Of a stretch of DNA of 50,000 bases, positions 37,761-49,321 are shown in pieces; positions within the stretch are counted from its first letter, which is position 1; every line of letters begins with the position of its first letter. Below the pieces are notes generated by a model, which ran no database searches, was not told where the DNA came from, and was given only the letters and a program-made list of their open reading frames with translations. The stretch is from the NCBI GenBank assembly GCA_014529385.2, contig CM043946.1, positions 35,435,558 to 35,485,557 on the forward strand, given 5' to 3'. The DNA comes from Adiantum capillus-veneris. Its lineage: Eukaryota; Streptophyta; Polypodiopsida; Polypodiales; Pteridaceae. A program made the position numbers and the translations under genes.

Positions 37761-38836
37761 TGGTATGAGAGCTCCCAGGCAAGTCCTAGGCAGGGGCTAG
37801 AGGAGCTTCAGGCACTTAGGCAGCGAGCTACAGGTGGTTTTTCCCATGAAAACAAGGGTGGCCTTGCATCCCAAGTTGTTGCAGTCACGGGCGCTCCAAG
37901 CCTCATATTGAAATGCAGACACTTTGTGGGGCTAGTAGCAGTTGTAGGCGGTAATTAGGACAGCTTATCAATACACTGCTATAAAGCAAAGGTACAACTT
38001 CGTGAATCCGACTTGCAAAGGGTGTTTCAAAAGGCGACCAAAACCTCTGCCAACCCATAGCGTTACAAAACGTTGCCACTTCTTGGCAGTTTTGCAAGCA
38101 AGTCCACTGTGGCTATCAAGCCTGCAAATCAAGGTACAGACACTGCGTTTCAAAACGCCTACTGAGGTAGTTTTTTGTGAGCCTCACAAAATGCCGTGAG
38201 TTGCAAGCCTTTAGCTAGGGCTAACAACGGTGCTTGCAGAGCTTTGGCATAACAATAGGTGCCCTACTTTTTGAAACTTTGTTGTGGTAGTTTGTTGGCT
38301 GCATACACAAGGTAAATGAAGGCAAAAGTAAAAGATAGTGTCAACTGGACCTTGGTGATTTTCACCTACAATTCAATCAAATGGTTCAAATTCAAATGGA
38401 AGGTCATAAATTGTTGGCTATTGCACAGGCTACTGTACGACAACAAGACAGTGAGAATACTTACATCATGGTATAACAACAATCTGCAAAGTTCAAAGTC
38501 GATTTCACATGTTCAACGTCATAGGTTTATTTCAAATTTGGTATGTTGTCAAAGTCAATTTCAGAGCCTTGTTTTAGCCTCTCAGTTGTCGGTTACTCTC
38601 ATGATAAAAACTTTGTATGGGTTATAGACACTGCCACATAAAGTGGTAATACCACCCTTTGTTGTTTGGTCGGATTCTGGTATGTCTCACACTGATGGTT
38701 GTTTGAGGGAAGTACACACACACACACCTATGCTATAGTCAAGGGGGGAATTTCTACTCATGGTTTTAGGTGAATGAACTCTGCCATGGTATGTCTCAAG
38801 TACATTGTCAGTGGTTTGGGCTTGCGGGGGGGTTGT
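37761..38836 (+). other. Non-coding interior of the small element
   Basis: Begins with TGGTATGAGAGC, one mismatch to the Met primer site, and ends with a G-rich tract before TGTTGGG. No RT, gag or integrase motif was found in any frame. Short ORFs here look accidental. Confidence 0.55.
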
Positions 38837-38954
38837 TGGGTTTGCAAGCCCGGTTCGGTCGTCCATACCCATTGTGGGCACAATCCCTTATACATGCAGT
38901 CAATAGTCCAATTGCAAGTTAAGTTTCAATGGCAAACATTGGTTAATATGTAAG
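38837..38954 (+). mobile_element. 3' LTR of the small element, truncated
   Basis: Matches the 5' LTR from TGTTGGGTTTGCAA to ATATGTAAG, then stops where another LTR-like unit begins. It has one copy of the 89-bp unit that is doubled in the 5' LTR. Confidence 0.65.
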
Positions 38955-39188
38955 TGTGCGCGTCTGTCGCACGTGTCAATGCAAGGGACTTGCTGATACA
39001 CTATGTGCGAGCCACAAATGGCTCCAAGCACACAACCAAACTAATCTAGCAAGCTCAAGAGAGCAAGGTCTGTCACTCACTACTCTACGCTCGCCTTCGT
39101 GAAGGATTCCTCGCCGCGAAGAAGAAGGAGCCGCCGCCATGCGCGCTCAACCACTTTGCCGCCACCGTGCTATCGTCGCAATGCTAGA

Positions 39189-39244
<56 letters not shown>

Positions 39245-39568
39245 ACACACACATACACACACACACACACACAAGGAGGTGAAGAAGAAGAAGATGGAGA
39301 TGGAGCAAGAGCACTCTTCAATTGCACAAATGAAAGAATGAGTGAATTTTAGGTTTAGTTGACTTTTATATGAGCTCGCCCCATTCACACTTGGGCACCC
39401 ATGCTTAGCTAACTAACCCTTGAATTTTCCAGTTAGAGTGTGCCTCTCATTGGTGATCACTCTACCCTTTACCTATTGGACCGACAAGCCCGATACCTGA
39501 CTCTACCAAATAAATAATACGGCATTCGTCGTAGCTGATAGTGTGTCCGTGAGCCGCGAGGGTTAACA
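38955..39568 (-). mobile_element. Probable minus-strand LTR
   Basis: On the minus strand it starts TGTTAACCC just after a polypurine tract (39569-39582, AAGAAGGGGGGAAT). It has a TATAAAAG box at 39363-39370 and ends near TGTGCGCG on the + strand. There is no second copy in the window, so the borders, especially the left, are inferred. It may be the 3' LTR of the Athila-like element to the right. Confidence 0.4.
39191..39273. repeat. (CT)n-(CA)n compound microsatellite
   Basis: CT run to about 39240 followed by CA units to about 39273 with small interruptions. Confidence 0.93.
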
Positions 39569-39582
39569 TTCCCCCCTTCTTG

Positions 39583-40893
39583 ATGTAGATTCCATCCTCG
39601 GAAGCTATTGAGTTGAAGCTCGTTCGTCGAGGTGGAAGAGCATTTGAGATGATGTCCTTAGCCTTCTTTAGTCACTGCAAAATCAAACAACATTGGCACA
39701 GTAATTGCATTCTCATATACAATTAAAAAGCATATGCAGTTTTAGGCAAACAAATTGATTGGTAGCAAAATTTTAAACCATTTGTCAGCAATAAACATTA
39801 AATTGTAATATAATCAAATGCATAAACATTTGTAAAGGTCAAAAACTAAACATGTCTGGGGTCGCTAATTTAACGGTCGAAAGACACTAGAGGTCAACTA
39901 TTAATACCATGGGCAAGCTTTTCAATTTTCTCTGGTCAATTAGGTTGTTTAATTGCGAGAGCTAAGTATTTCATGTATGAGGGCTAACTAGAGGCTATAC
40001 CTAGAAGACCTTGTAGTTAATCTACGATAAAAGGAATTCTCATGAAATCATCACCTAACTTATTTCCTTTTCTTTGACCCCCCAAAGTCTTTTCACAGTG
40101 ATTCAATTTTGATGTGTGTGCTTATTTTGTATGCCTTGGGTTTTTTTCTTTTCAAGGAAAAGGCGCCCACACTGGGAACCTCTAGGGCTCTAAAACCAAA
40201 GGCAATACATTTGAGTGAAGTACCAAATCAAGCTAAGATTTCTCTTCCCGCTTAAGATTGTACATTGTGGCACTTTTCTTTTTTTTGTTTTTTTGTTCGT
40301 CTCCAACATTTTAATTTTGTAACTTTGGGGGGTCATATAACATTGTTACCCCTCCCAGGCTCATCACATTAGTAAACTCCCTTTATAATACTTAAGTTAT
40401 AAGTCAATAGGGACTAAGCCCACTAGAAAGCCCTAGTACATTGCACACAATGCTGCCTAAATCGAATTAAGAACCTCTAACACCTAGCTTGGTCAAACTA
40501 GCTTAGTAGGACTGCTTGTTTTTTAAACCTAGACAAGTGATTATGACAAAAAATTACATTGAATTTAATGTTTGATACTAAGAAAATGTGGTGAATATTA
40601 TGCTACCAATCACAATTAAAGCAAACCAACATGGATGCAAAAAGATAAGGGGCAATGCTAATGGACAAGAAACACCTGTTTGTGTTGATGATCGCGCTTG
40701 ATTTGAAGTGTAAATGAGAGAAAGATTCCACGAAGGTCCAAATCCTAACAACAGCAACACGTTCCTGTACGCACTTGGAAACACAAAGAATACCTCTAGG
40801 AGGCACATCAGTGGGAAAAGGCACCAACACTTATTGAACACAATTAAAAACATAAGGAACCCTAACCTAATTATTTGCACTCCCCTTAGAGAG
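39583..40893. other. Unassigned, possibly 3' region of a minus-strand element
   Basis: No recognisable gene. On the minus strand a short open segment reads KKAKDIISNALPP and SEDGIYIKKGG up to the polypurine tract, preceded by TTTTGCAG, which looks like a splice acceptor. The rest is AT-rich. The minus ORF at 40578-40910 is hydrophobic but matches nothing I know. Confidence 0.35.
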
Positions 40894-41226
40894 TCAAGGC
40901 TCACGGGCACAACGTCTAAGAATATCGTCCTTTCCTAAACTGTAGAGAGTTCCTACAATGAGAGAGTAAGGTTCACATTCTTTTAACAGTTTTTTAGCTA
41001 TGTCCTTACGAAGCTCTTTGGGTGGAAAACCATTAATTAGAAAGTTCACAATCTTTTCACTCCATTCAGGTATGGTTTTGACTAGGAATAGAGAAGTATC
41101 GGGTAATTCATCATCGACTCCAGTAGGGGCTCCACCATTGGGTATACGAGACAAATGATCCGCCATGACATGTCTTTTACTAGGTCTCACCACAATGGTA
41201 AATTCAAACTCAAGGAGAATTATCAA
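40894..41226 (-). pseudogene. End of RNase H and start of integrase, Athila-like
   Basis: EFEFTIVVRPSKRHVMADHLSRIPNGG is the usual RNase H end. GTLYSLGKDDILRRCAREP is the linker into the integrase zinc region. A stop follows and homology ends at about 40894, so integrase is gone. Confidence 0.75.
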
Positions 41227-41322
41227 CCATCATGTAATTCTTCCCATGGAACAAGGTTTATTTACGAGATACAACAAGGCTTGATGAGCAACACAGAAAA
41301 CAAACTTGTTGGCCAGAAGGTA

Positions 41323-41823
41323 CTAGAAAAATTTCTTCACTGCATAAATCATACCTAAACCTTCTCGTTGTGTAGTGGTGTAGTTTCTCTCGGCATCATT
41401 CAATTGACGACTTGCAAAGCTAATGGGGTAGTCCAATTTATGTTCTCCTAGTTGAGCTAGAACACACCCAAAAGCAAAGTTTGATGCATCAATATGCACA
41501 TGGAAAATTACAGTCCAATCGGACACTCGTAGAATAGGAGCGCTAGTCAAGGTCCAGTGGAACTCAATAAGAAGCTTGTACAAAGGACGAGCTATCGCAA
41601 AGTTTAAAATAAACCGTCGATAATAACCAACATGTCCCATGAACCTTTGAACTCCGTTATAGTTTGTAGGTGGTGGAAATTCAGCAATGGCTTTAATTTT
41701 GCTCTCATCTGTGGAAATCCCATTTGTGGACACTATATGCCCTAAAATGACTCCATGTTTAACCCAAAATTGGCATTTGAAAGGATTTAAGGAGATGCGA
41801 TACAATATGCACTTCTCAAACAC
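41323..41823 (-). pseudogene. RT thumb and RNase H, Athila-like
   Basis: NPFKCQFWVKHGVILGHIV, the PPPTNYNGVQRFMGH segment, then RNase H with VHIDASNFAFGCVLAQ and FASRQLNDAERNYTTTQREGLGMIYA. Open for 166 codons, then frameshifted. Confidence 0.85.
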
Positions 41824-42300
41824 TTTTTGTAAGCATGATAGATGTTCTTTCCAAGAGGAATAAACACAAAGGTCATCTAAGAATATTCTCTAAAAGCAGT
41901 GTTTCTTAATCTTTGAAAGGTAGCAGGGGCATTGGTTAAGCCAAAAGCCATAACACGAAATGCAAACACTCCAAATTCGGTTATAAAGGCTGTTTTAGCT
42001 TGGTCCTCTAGCACAATTGTGATTTGATTGTAGCCAGAGTACCCATCTAAAAATCTATAAGCTTCCTTCCCTGCAATTCTTTCAAGCACATGTTATGAAT
42101 ATGGCAAGGGGTAATGGTCCCTCCTAGTGGCGGCATTGACCTTCTTGAGATCCATGCACACTGAGTTTCCCATTCTTTTTTGGCACAATCAATATTGGAG
42201 ACACCCATTTTGAGTGCTCAATAGGGTATATGAATCCGCATTCCACAAGCTTTTCAATCTCTTCTTGAACGATCTTTGTATATTAAGGATTCATTGGGTA
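41824..42300 (-). pseudogene. Reverse transcriptase core, Athila-like
   Basis: From about 42270: KLVECGFIYPIEHSKWVSPI, PKKNGKL, a frame break near 42160, RFLDGYSGYNQI and FGLTNAPATFQRL (41877-42089). After another break comes LDDLCVYSSWKEHL near 41865, which holds the catalytic Asp pair. Not functional. Confidence 0.8.
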
Positions 42301-42489
42301 GGGTCGTTGCTGAATTGGTTTAGCCATGCTATTCATGGGGATTGTGTGTTGCACCAAAAAAGGTGGAACACCTTTCATATCATGATATGTCCAAGAAAAT
42401 ATATCCCTGAATTCCTTTAGAAGTTATTTAAGTACACACTCCTCAGTCTCTGTCAGATCTTGGGCAATGAAGATAGGTTTGGACTCTTC

Positions 42490-43275
42490 TCATGGGTCTG
42501 CTAACTCTATTTCCATAACTATCGTTGGACCATCATAGACTCCATTGCTTCCATCAATAGGTTTTCTTTGAGCCTTTGTATACACAACCTTACGTTCCTC
42601 TGTGGTATAGGATTTGAAATGTTCAGGTGCAAGGTGTAAGTCTATGGGGTCCTGTTGTTCTGTGGACTGTGATTTCACTTCTGATTCCTTTTGTTGTTGA
42701 GCTAACTCTCGATTTTGTCATCTCTTTATGGTACGGCTCAACTTTGGCTTCTCTGTAGCCTCTAGTTGTGCAATGTCATTAGGTTGTGGACTACACCACA
42801 TAACACTTTGAAGGTATTCACCTCAGTTATCTACCAACTTCCGATGAGCATCATATGCCCCTATATAATTAAGCCATTCTACGGTATATTTCTTTTCATT
42901 TATTCTAGCATGCACATTTTCTTGATATTGTTGCCTCTTATATCTCTTACTCTTCTTGTCTAATTTTCGATTACGCCCGATCTCTAGTGAAGAGTCACTA
43001 AATGAATCGTTACTTGTGTCTTCTGCTCCCTTGGATAGATTGTCATCTAGGGTACCACTAGGCCCTGAATGGTTTGTCCCCACATTTGTACTAAGATTTA
43101 ACTCAGATTCTTTGTCCTTAGATTCAATTTCAGTTGATGATTCCAACCCCAAATCGTGTGAGCTATAGTCTTGTGAGACAATTCTGGTACCAATGCCAGT
43201 CAAACCTTTATCTTGTAGGTCATCAGAAGCTATATGCATTGCTTCTAGCATATTTAAGGATACAAATGGTGGCAT
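42490..43275 (-). pseudogene. Linker between protease and RT, Athila-like
   Basis: Two open blocks (42490-42678 and 42823-43275), acidic and serine-rich, with RNRKLDKKSKRYKRQQYQEN. No domain was recognised. Their position and strand fit the spacer before RT in this element. Confidence 0.45.
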
Positions 43276-44287
43276 CCCCCTCAGGTATTACCCAGGTCGT
43301 CCCCCTGTTTCCCCAAGTGTCTATGGTTGCCGCTACATGGACCCAATTCACATTGTTCGACTCAGTCATCCCAAGTAGTACATCCATATAAGGAGAATCT
43401 TCCCCAACATCAGTGTCCGCTTTACACGTGCAACAATATTGCAATGGGGCCAAGTGAAATGTGATGTCAGATCTATGATCAATTATAAACCTGTTTCCTA
43501 GAGGATGTGCTTGACCAGTCATGAGATCCACTCGAATGGCAGAATCTTGGAACTGCAAGTAGACATGGTTTTTAGACCAGTGATGCACCATTTTTGCTTC
43601 CCTCATGAAAGGGCATCCTAAGATCATCTCTGATGCCATAGTGTGTTTGGAGAAATCCATAACAATGAAGGTAATCCTTATTTTATGTCCAAAGACCTTG
43701 ATCTTGAGATCTTCTAGCATCCCAATAGGTTTAACGATAGACCCATTGGCCATCTTCACTACAATGGATGTGGTCGCAAGGTGAGGTCTTCCCATAGTTT
43801 CCCAACAATTTTTAGTCACAATGCTAACCCCAGCGCCACCATCAAGGATTCCCTTCACAGTTAATCCCTTAGTAGTGATTGGTATGGTTGCATTGGATTC
43901 ATCACCCTCAAAGTATTGTCCCAACTTGTTAACATGTATTTCTATAACAAGGTTCTCATCTAGGTTGGGTTGTGGATCTAAGTGTTCCTCCTCTATTGGC
44001 ATCTCCCCAGATCCATCCATCTGTGCAAATTGTGGTAGCCCAAACTTCAATTCTCTAATGAGGAAGGCTCGAAGAGCCGAGACTAGCTCAGGGTCTTTAT
44101 ATAGTTTGGACATGATGGTGGTTCTAACTTCTGAAGACACGAAATCCATCAATTTGGCAATGTTTAACGACACCTTTTGGGCTTCAGCCCCTTGACATGG
44201 GGAAGATGGGATCTCCATTTCTTCGATAGGATCAGGTAGTCCCTCTGTAAACATTCTTTCCAACAAGAAGTACGCCCACTTTCCCAT
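43223..44287 (-). pseudogene. Protease region, Athila-like
   Basis: 354-codon open block with a retropepsin motif GILDGGAGVSIV near 43848, VVKMANGSIVKPIG and EMILGCPFMREA. DGGA in place of DSG/DTG is also found in the Tat element here. The frame ends shortly after and overlaps the linker block. Confidence 0.8.
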
Positions 44288-44595
44288 GACTTTAAGTCAC
44301 TTTCTTCTTGGATGACACTAGGTATGGCTAAGGGTCTATGGACTTTCTGAGGTTGTTGTTGCGTAGGGAACATTGTGTCTATAATCTGTATCTACCAAGG
44401 TGTTGGCTCTAGATCCCTTTGGGTATCTTCTACCAAATTCCTTAATTGCTTGACTCGCTTGATCTCCTCTGTAGGGTTTGGATAAGTTCCTATCTTTTTC
44501 TTGGATCCTGGCCATTGTGGCTCATGACGATCTTCCTTGTTGGTTTCTTTCCTAGTGGTCGTTTTGGTCTCCATGGTTTCACCAGAATCAGAATC

Positions 44596-44964
44596 CTATT
44601 CAGCGTCGTTCATATATACGGGGTCGTCACCAGTTCCTATGTTGGTCTTTAAACTGGGGTCTGGCTTCGCCGCTTTTTGCAATCTCTTCCTTCGTGTTTT
44701 CTTCTTCTTCTGAGATTGGCAAATTGATGTTAAGTCTCTTTCTTCAAGAATATAATTTTGTTTTTGGAGCATCAACCGTGTGAGTAAGTTTACTGATACC
44801 ACCAGTGTACTTGGTGATGGCTCCTCGGTAACCTCAATCAAGTTTAATGGTGTGATCTCTGGCGCATTTGGATTATTCGGACATTGGGAAATCAAATGAT
44901 CTATGCCACATCGATTACACATGAGTATTGGCATTGTAGACGTGCTTGCTTGATTGATTTGCAT
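44596..44964 (-). pseudogene. gag C-terminal segment with knuckle, Athila-like
   Basis: CNRCGIDHLISQC is a knuckle-like motif one residue short of the standard CCHC spacing. A basic KKKKTRRKR segment follows. It continues the gag region from 45497 across frame breaks and a tandem duplication. Confidence 0.5.
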
Positions 44965-44971
44965 TAGTGTG

Positions 44972-45345
44972 GCGTTCTTTTGTAGCCTAATAGGACACTC
45001 GGCTACACAATGTGGACCTCCACACTCCTAGCATTGAAGAGGTGGTCTCTTGGTAGTGTAATTGATATTTTGGCCTCTTGCAGCAAAAGCAGCTATTTGA
45101 TAGACAGGTTTGACTTGTCCCCAAGAGTCCTCCATGTAGTCTTGTGGACTTTCTTTAAGCGTTCTTTTGTAGCCTAATAGGACACTCAGCTACACAATGT
45201 GGACCTCCACACTCCTAGCATTGAAGAGGTGGTCTCTTGGTAGTGTAATTGATATTTTGGCCTCTTGCAGCAAAAGCAGCTATTTGATAGACAGGTTTGA
45301 CTTGTCCCCAAGAGTCCTCCATGTAGTCTTGTGGACTTTCTTTAA
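44972..45345. repeat. 187-bp tandem duplication
   Basis: Units 44972-45158 and 45159-45345 are almost identical (one clear difference, CTCGGC against CTCAGC). 187 is not a multiple of three, so the duplication itself shifts the frame. Each unit carries a degraded zinc-knuckle coding segment on the minus strand. Confidence 0.95.
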
Positions 45346-45496
45346 GCGCATCCATCCCATAGACAATATTAGGGTCTATATCTTCCTCACAACCTTCCAA
45401 ACAAGCAATAGATGACTCACAACCCACTTGATTCACAAAAGTGATTCTCGGATGTGGTGGTTGCGGTCCTAGCAGTGGACGTGGTAAGGGTGTTGT

Positions 45497-46516
45497 TTAA
45501 ACAAGATTTTGGGCCCTAGGTACCATGTGTTGTGACATTTTTTCAAGAGGTGGGGCCGGCATCAATGCAGGCACTCGAGGTGTGTCTGTCCATGTTGGTC
45601 TATTGTCCATCACGTGCTTAAATACTATGCAATCCTTAGCTTGATGACCATACCTCTCACAGGCATTGCAATTCCCATTGAACTTCACTCTAAAAGTAGG
45701 GCATTCACTGTTACTATGGGGACCATAGCATACTGAGCACCATTGTTGCTCCCTTCTTGGATACGTGTGATTGTCTTGTGAAGCACGATTGTCTCTAAGA
45801 CTCTCTTGAATAGCCTTGGTGAGATCTGCTAAAGTCATCTCAGATATCTTTAGCTCCTTAGCAATAGGCTTTAGGGTCATTGGTTGATGCCCCGATGCTT
45901 GCGATCTAAAAGATTTAGGCTCAACAGACACTCTTTCTCCTTGAATCATTAAATTATCCTCCAATTGGATCGCATTGATGGTGACTGCTTCCCAAGTGGT
46001 GATACCTCTAATGATTAGTCCATTGTAGATATACTCATGTCGTAATCCCCTAATGAATATATCAAGCAATTGATTATTATTGAAGCGCTCATTTGGAATA
46101 CAACGAGAATTCAAATGCTTTAAGTGACTAATAAAGTCTCTCACCAACTCTCCTTCCTCTCGTTGGGCTTTCTGGAGTTGAGAGGCTACACCCCAAAGCA
46201 CTCCCTGTCGTATATATTCTTTCAAGAACAGTCTCCTAAGAGTAGGGTAAATCATTTTTTCTTCCACCCTTAATGTTCTATACCAATCCCCAGCCTTCCC
46301 ACTTAAGATTAGGCTTAAAGCGTTACTCTTATGTAGGTCATTGTCTTCTCCTAGAGAATCGCATATTTGTTCAGACACTTCGATATGCTTTCTCACATCC
46401 CTGTAGCCACTAAATTTTTGAGTGAGCTTCGCTATTTGTACTGCCTTACTTCTAGGCTCTCTATTAGGCGTGTTACGCATATTCTCAGCAATAGATCGAC
46501 CAAATAGCTTGGGCAA
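45497..46516 (-). pseudogene. gag: gag core and zinc knuckles, Athila-like
   Basis: Gag core with LSGKAGDWYRTL, LRRLFLKEYI, GELVRDFISHLKHLNSRC and EAVTINAIQLEDN, then two knuckles, CSVCYGPHSNSEC and CNACERYGHQAKDC. The N-terminal part repeats the FDQAIGRS-like segment of the neighbouring block because of the tandem duplication. Open for 339 codons. Confidence 0.8.
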
Positions 46517-47363
46517 ATGTTGCTAAGTCACCTAAGTGAGCAGGCACCATGGGTGAAGGCGCTCCAAAGACTACATGTGGAGTAGGTATTGGCATTGGGG
46601 CTTGGTGCATAGGAAGCCCTTGGGTTCCACGTTGGGTATGATGTTGTGCCATGTGGTGGCCCAAAGTTCATATGTGTGGCCCTAGGCATAGCAAACATCA
46701 GATGTGACATGCTAATGCTAACTGATATCGTCCCATGGAAATAAGAGCTTGGGTGTTGAGGTTGTGGAGCATAGGTAGTTGAAACAATGGGAGGGGTAGG
46801 GACTACATGAGTATGTGGACCCATAGGTGCCTTCCAACTTAAGGTTAGTCTTAAAGCATTACTCTTATGTAGGTCATTGTGTTTTCCTAGAGAATCGCAT
46901 ATTTGTTCAAACACTTCGATATTCTTTCTCACATCCCCGTCTCCACTAAATTTTTGTGTGAGCTTCGCTATTTCTACTGCCTTATTTCTAGGCTCTCTAT
47001 CAGGCATGCTACGCATATTCTCAACAATAGATCGACCAATAGCTTGATCAAATGTTGCCAAGTCACCTAAGTGAGCAGGCACCATGGGTGAAGGCACTCC
47101 AGAGACTACATGTGGAGTAGGTATTGGCATTGGGCTTGGCACATAGGAAGCCCTTGGGTTCCACGTTGGGTATGATTTTGTGCCATGTGGTGGCCCAAAT
47201 TTCATATGTGTGGCCATAGGCATAGCAGACGTTGGATGTGACATGCTAATGCTAGCCGGTATCGTCCCATGGAAATAAGAGCTTGGGTGTTGTGGTTGTG
47301 GAGCATAGGTAGTTGAAACAATGGGAGGGGTAGGGCCTACATGAGTATGTGGACCCATAGGTG
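46294..47363. repeat. About 535-bp tandem duplication in gag
   Basis: Units 46294-46829 and 46830-47363 share their whole length with scattered differences. The first differs more than the 187-bp repeat does, so it is older. It duplicates a proline-rich segment plus the start of the gag core and shifts the frame. Confidence 0.92.
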
Positions 47364-48587
47364 CATACAATTTGTTCGCACTTGTAGGTACTGTTGCAGG
47401 CATTGAGCTACCATGTAGCGGTGCTTTACTAACAAATGAGGTCCATGGCATGTTTCTTGGCATGCCCATCATTGGGGTAGGCATGGTAGCAATGGTGTCA
47501 TCAAGGGAAAGATGAGCTAGACTTGGAAAAGTAAATCTATCACTTGTGGGATCAGATTGCACTGAGACCCTTGGAGAAATAACATATGGGGGATCCATCG
47601 GACTTACCAAGGGAGTCTCCATTTGGGATAAGGTTGGTTGTTTAGCCTTCCTTGCATCCAAGAATCTCATGAGACCCGTTGAAGGCATGTGGATCCCCTT
47701 GTTCTGTCTCTCTAGCTCAATAACCCTATGGATGACCTCACAAACTCTTTGTTGTTGATCCTCCTCGCTAGTAGTACCTGTTGTGGATTGCAGGACAAAC
47801 CAACCCGCGTGATAGGTGTCACCTATGTATAAATTGGTTAGAGTTTCCGTGTGTAGTTCATACTCCCAGTTCTCATTTAAGAACGCTCCATCTAGGATAG
47901 AGGTGCTAGGGGTGTCCTTTGAACTAGATGCAATGTGGCTCTCTATGGGTTGACCCTTAGTGGTCGTTAATTCAGGAGCACTCGATTGCTCTCCTAGCAA
48001 TGATATTGACATAGGAGCTTTCTCTTTTAACTCTCTTCGTTGCTCCGCCTTGCGTAAGCTCTCAATTTCCTTTTCCCTTGTTGCGATGATATACCGCTCA
48101 ACTTCTTGTACTTTGGCAAGGCTTCTACCATCAAGTAATATAACCTCGGAGGGGAATAGCTCTGAAGAGTCAGGGGGTGCAGTGAATGGAGTATTCACAT
48201 GCACACTCTCTAAAGGCATAGGGTCTACATTGGTCATGAATGGAAAATTTACTTCCCCACCCCCCTCATTTACATCGTTAGCTCCATGTTTGGAGCGAGT
48301 GGCTCTACTAAAGGTTTCCTTCAAGCGGCTAAGCACGCTCGGCCCGGACCGCGGGTCCATGGCATGCATGTCTTGGCTTGAGCTATCAAGATTAGGCATG
48401 GGTAACCCTCCATGATGTTGTAGTCAGAGGAAGAGTCACTAGCCGCTATGTTTGGGTCTTGGTTTGTACTACCTTGGGTCCTCGCCGAGGGCCGGGAGCC
48501 TAAGGTAGGTGGATATTGAGAATTTGCGTAAGTCAAAATTCTCTCTAGTTGCTCCGTCTCTAGCACACGACCAGAGCGCATATGCAT
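46528..48587 (-). pseudogene. gag N-terminal region, Athila-like
   Basis: Two overlapping blocks: 48321-48587 (MRSGRVLETEQLERIL start) and 46528-48399. The long N-terminal part has a charged segment (AKVQEVERYIIATREKEIESLRKAE, likely coiled coil) and a Pro/Thr/Met-rich linker, then the duplicated gag-core start. A frameshift near 48390 separates the two blocks. The start of the element lies at or beyond 48587. Confidence 0.65.
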
Positions 48588-49321
48588 GTGCCTTTGGCAC
48601 CCTACAAGCGTCGACGAATAACCTCGAAGGTTAACCGCTTACCTTTTTAGGCGTCCGTTTTCACTTGTTTTTTTATGTTTTTTAATGATCGGTTTTTTTA
48701 TTAAAGCGTGTGATAGCTCGAAACAAGCGTATCACTCAGAGGGTCGCGGTGTGCTTTAGAACATAACGTTCAGTCACCTGAAGCTCCGTTGGTCCTCAAA
48801 AAAGTCGATTTTTAGCTACGTGTGAAGCTAAAATACATAATTTTAAAGGGCGACTGAGGCCTGTCTGAGCCTGAGCGTGAGCTTTGGGCTTGGGTCTAGG
48901 CTTGGGTCAAGGAGATATTCCTGATCCCGGTCCTACCTTTAAAAATTTTATTTAAAAAATATTTTTTATTTTTTAAATTTTTTGGGGGATAAGGTCGCCG
49001 TGGCCTATGCACAAGCACACACATACTCTACCTACCTACTTACGACTAATACACCTATTGTTACACACTAACACACTTCATTAACTCTCACAGATCTACT
49101 TCCTACTTACTATACTTTACATTACACAGAACTAACAACCTTAAAACTAACACTTTATCACAGAGAAAACACAGTACCTTTCAAAACTTCATTAACAAAG
49201 AAATACACAATAGCAAAACAACATTCTTCTTCTCAACACACACACCTTCCTTCCCTACCTTTCCTACAATTGAAATTGCACCACAAAATAAGCACAGAAA
49301 ATAGATTTTCTTAGAAGTGTA
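48588..49321. other. Gap between the Athila-like element and the host-like gene
   Basis: No coding sequence was recognised. It includes a T/A-rich stretch near 48940-48980 with AATAAA on the minus strand, a possible polyadenylation signal for the gene to the right. The rest is probably 3' UTR of that gene and leader or LTR remnant of the element, without a visible border. Confidence 0.4.

Larger units (their letters stand above)
26994..38954 (+). mobile_element. Small non-coding LTR element, 5' LTR split by another element
   Basis: Ends are read as an LTR starting T(G/A)TTGGGTTTGCAA and ending TTGTAAGCCCAACA, mutually inverted as expected. The 5' LTR is 26994-27564 plus 37571-37758. It is followed at 37761 by TGGTATGAGAGC (one mismatch to the Met primer site), a roughly 1-kb interior without coding sequence, a G-rich polypurine tract (38825-38836) and a 3' LTR start at 38837. 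Size and lack of genes suggest a non-autonomous element. The 3' LTR is cut at 38954. Confidence 0.6.
40894..48587 (-). mobile_element. Decayed Athila-like Ty3/gypsy element
   Basis: Minus-strand order: long gag with zinc knuckles, protease, RT, RNase H, start of integrase. RT motifs (FLDGYSGYNQI, FGLTNAPATFQ, LGHIVSTNGI, PPPTNYNGVQRFMGHVGYYRRFI) and MADHLSR point to the Athila side of the non-chromodomain Ty3/gypsy branch. It is broken by many frameshifts and two internal tandem duplications. The integrase core and a recognisable 5' LTR are missing. Confidence 0.85.

Noticed and set aside
40161-40176. AGGCGCCCACACTGGG, similar to a Tat-type primer-binding site
   Set aside because: No LTR end precedes it and no gag follows on the + strand. 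At best it is a remnant.
40578-40910. 110-codon hydrophobic minus-strand ORF
   Set aside because: It could be a membrane peptide, but it lies in decayed sequence, has no homologue here and overlaps the end of the integrase linker.
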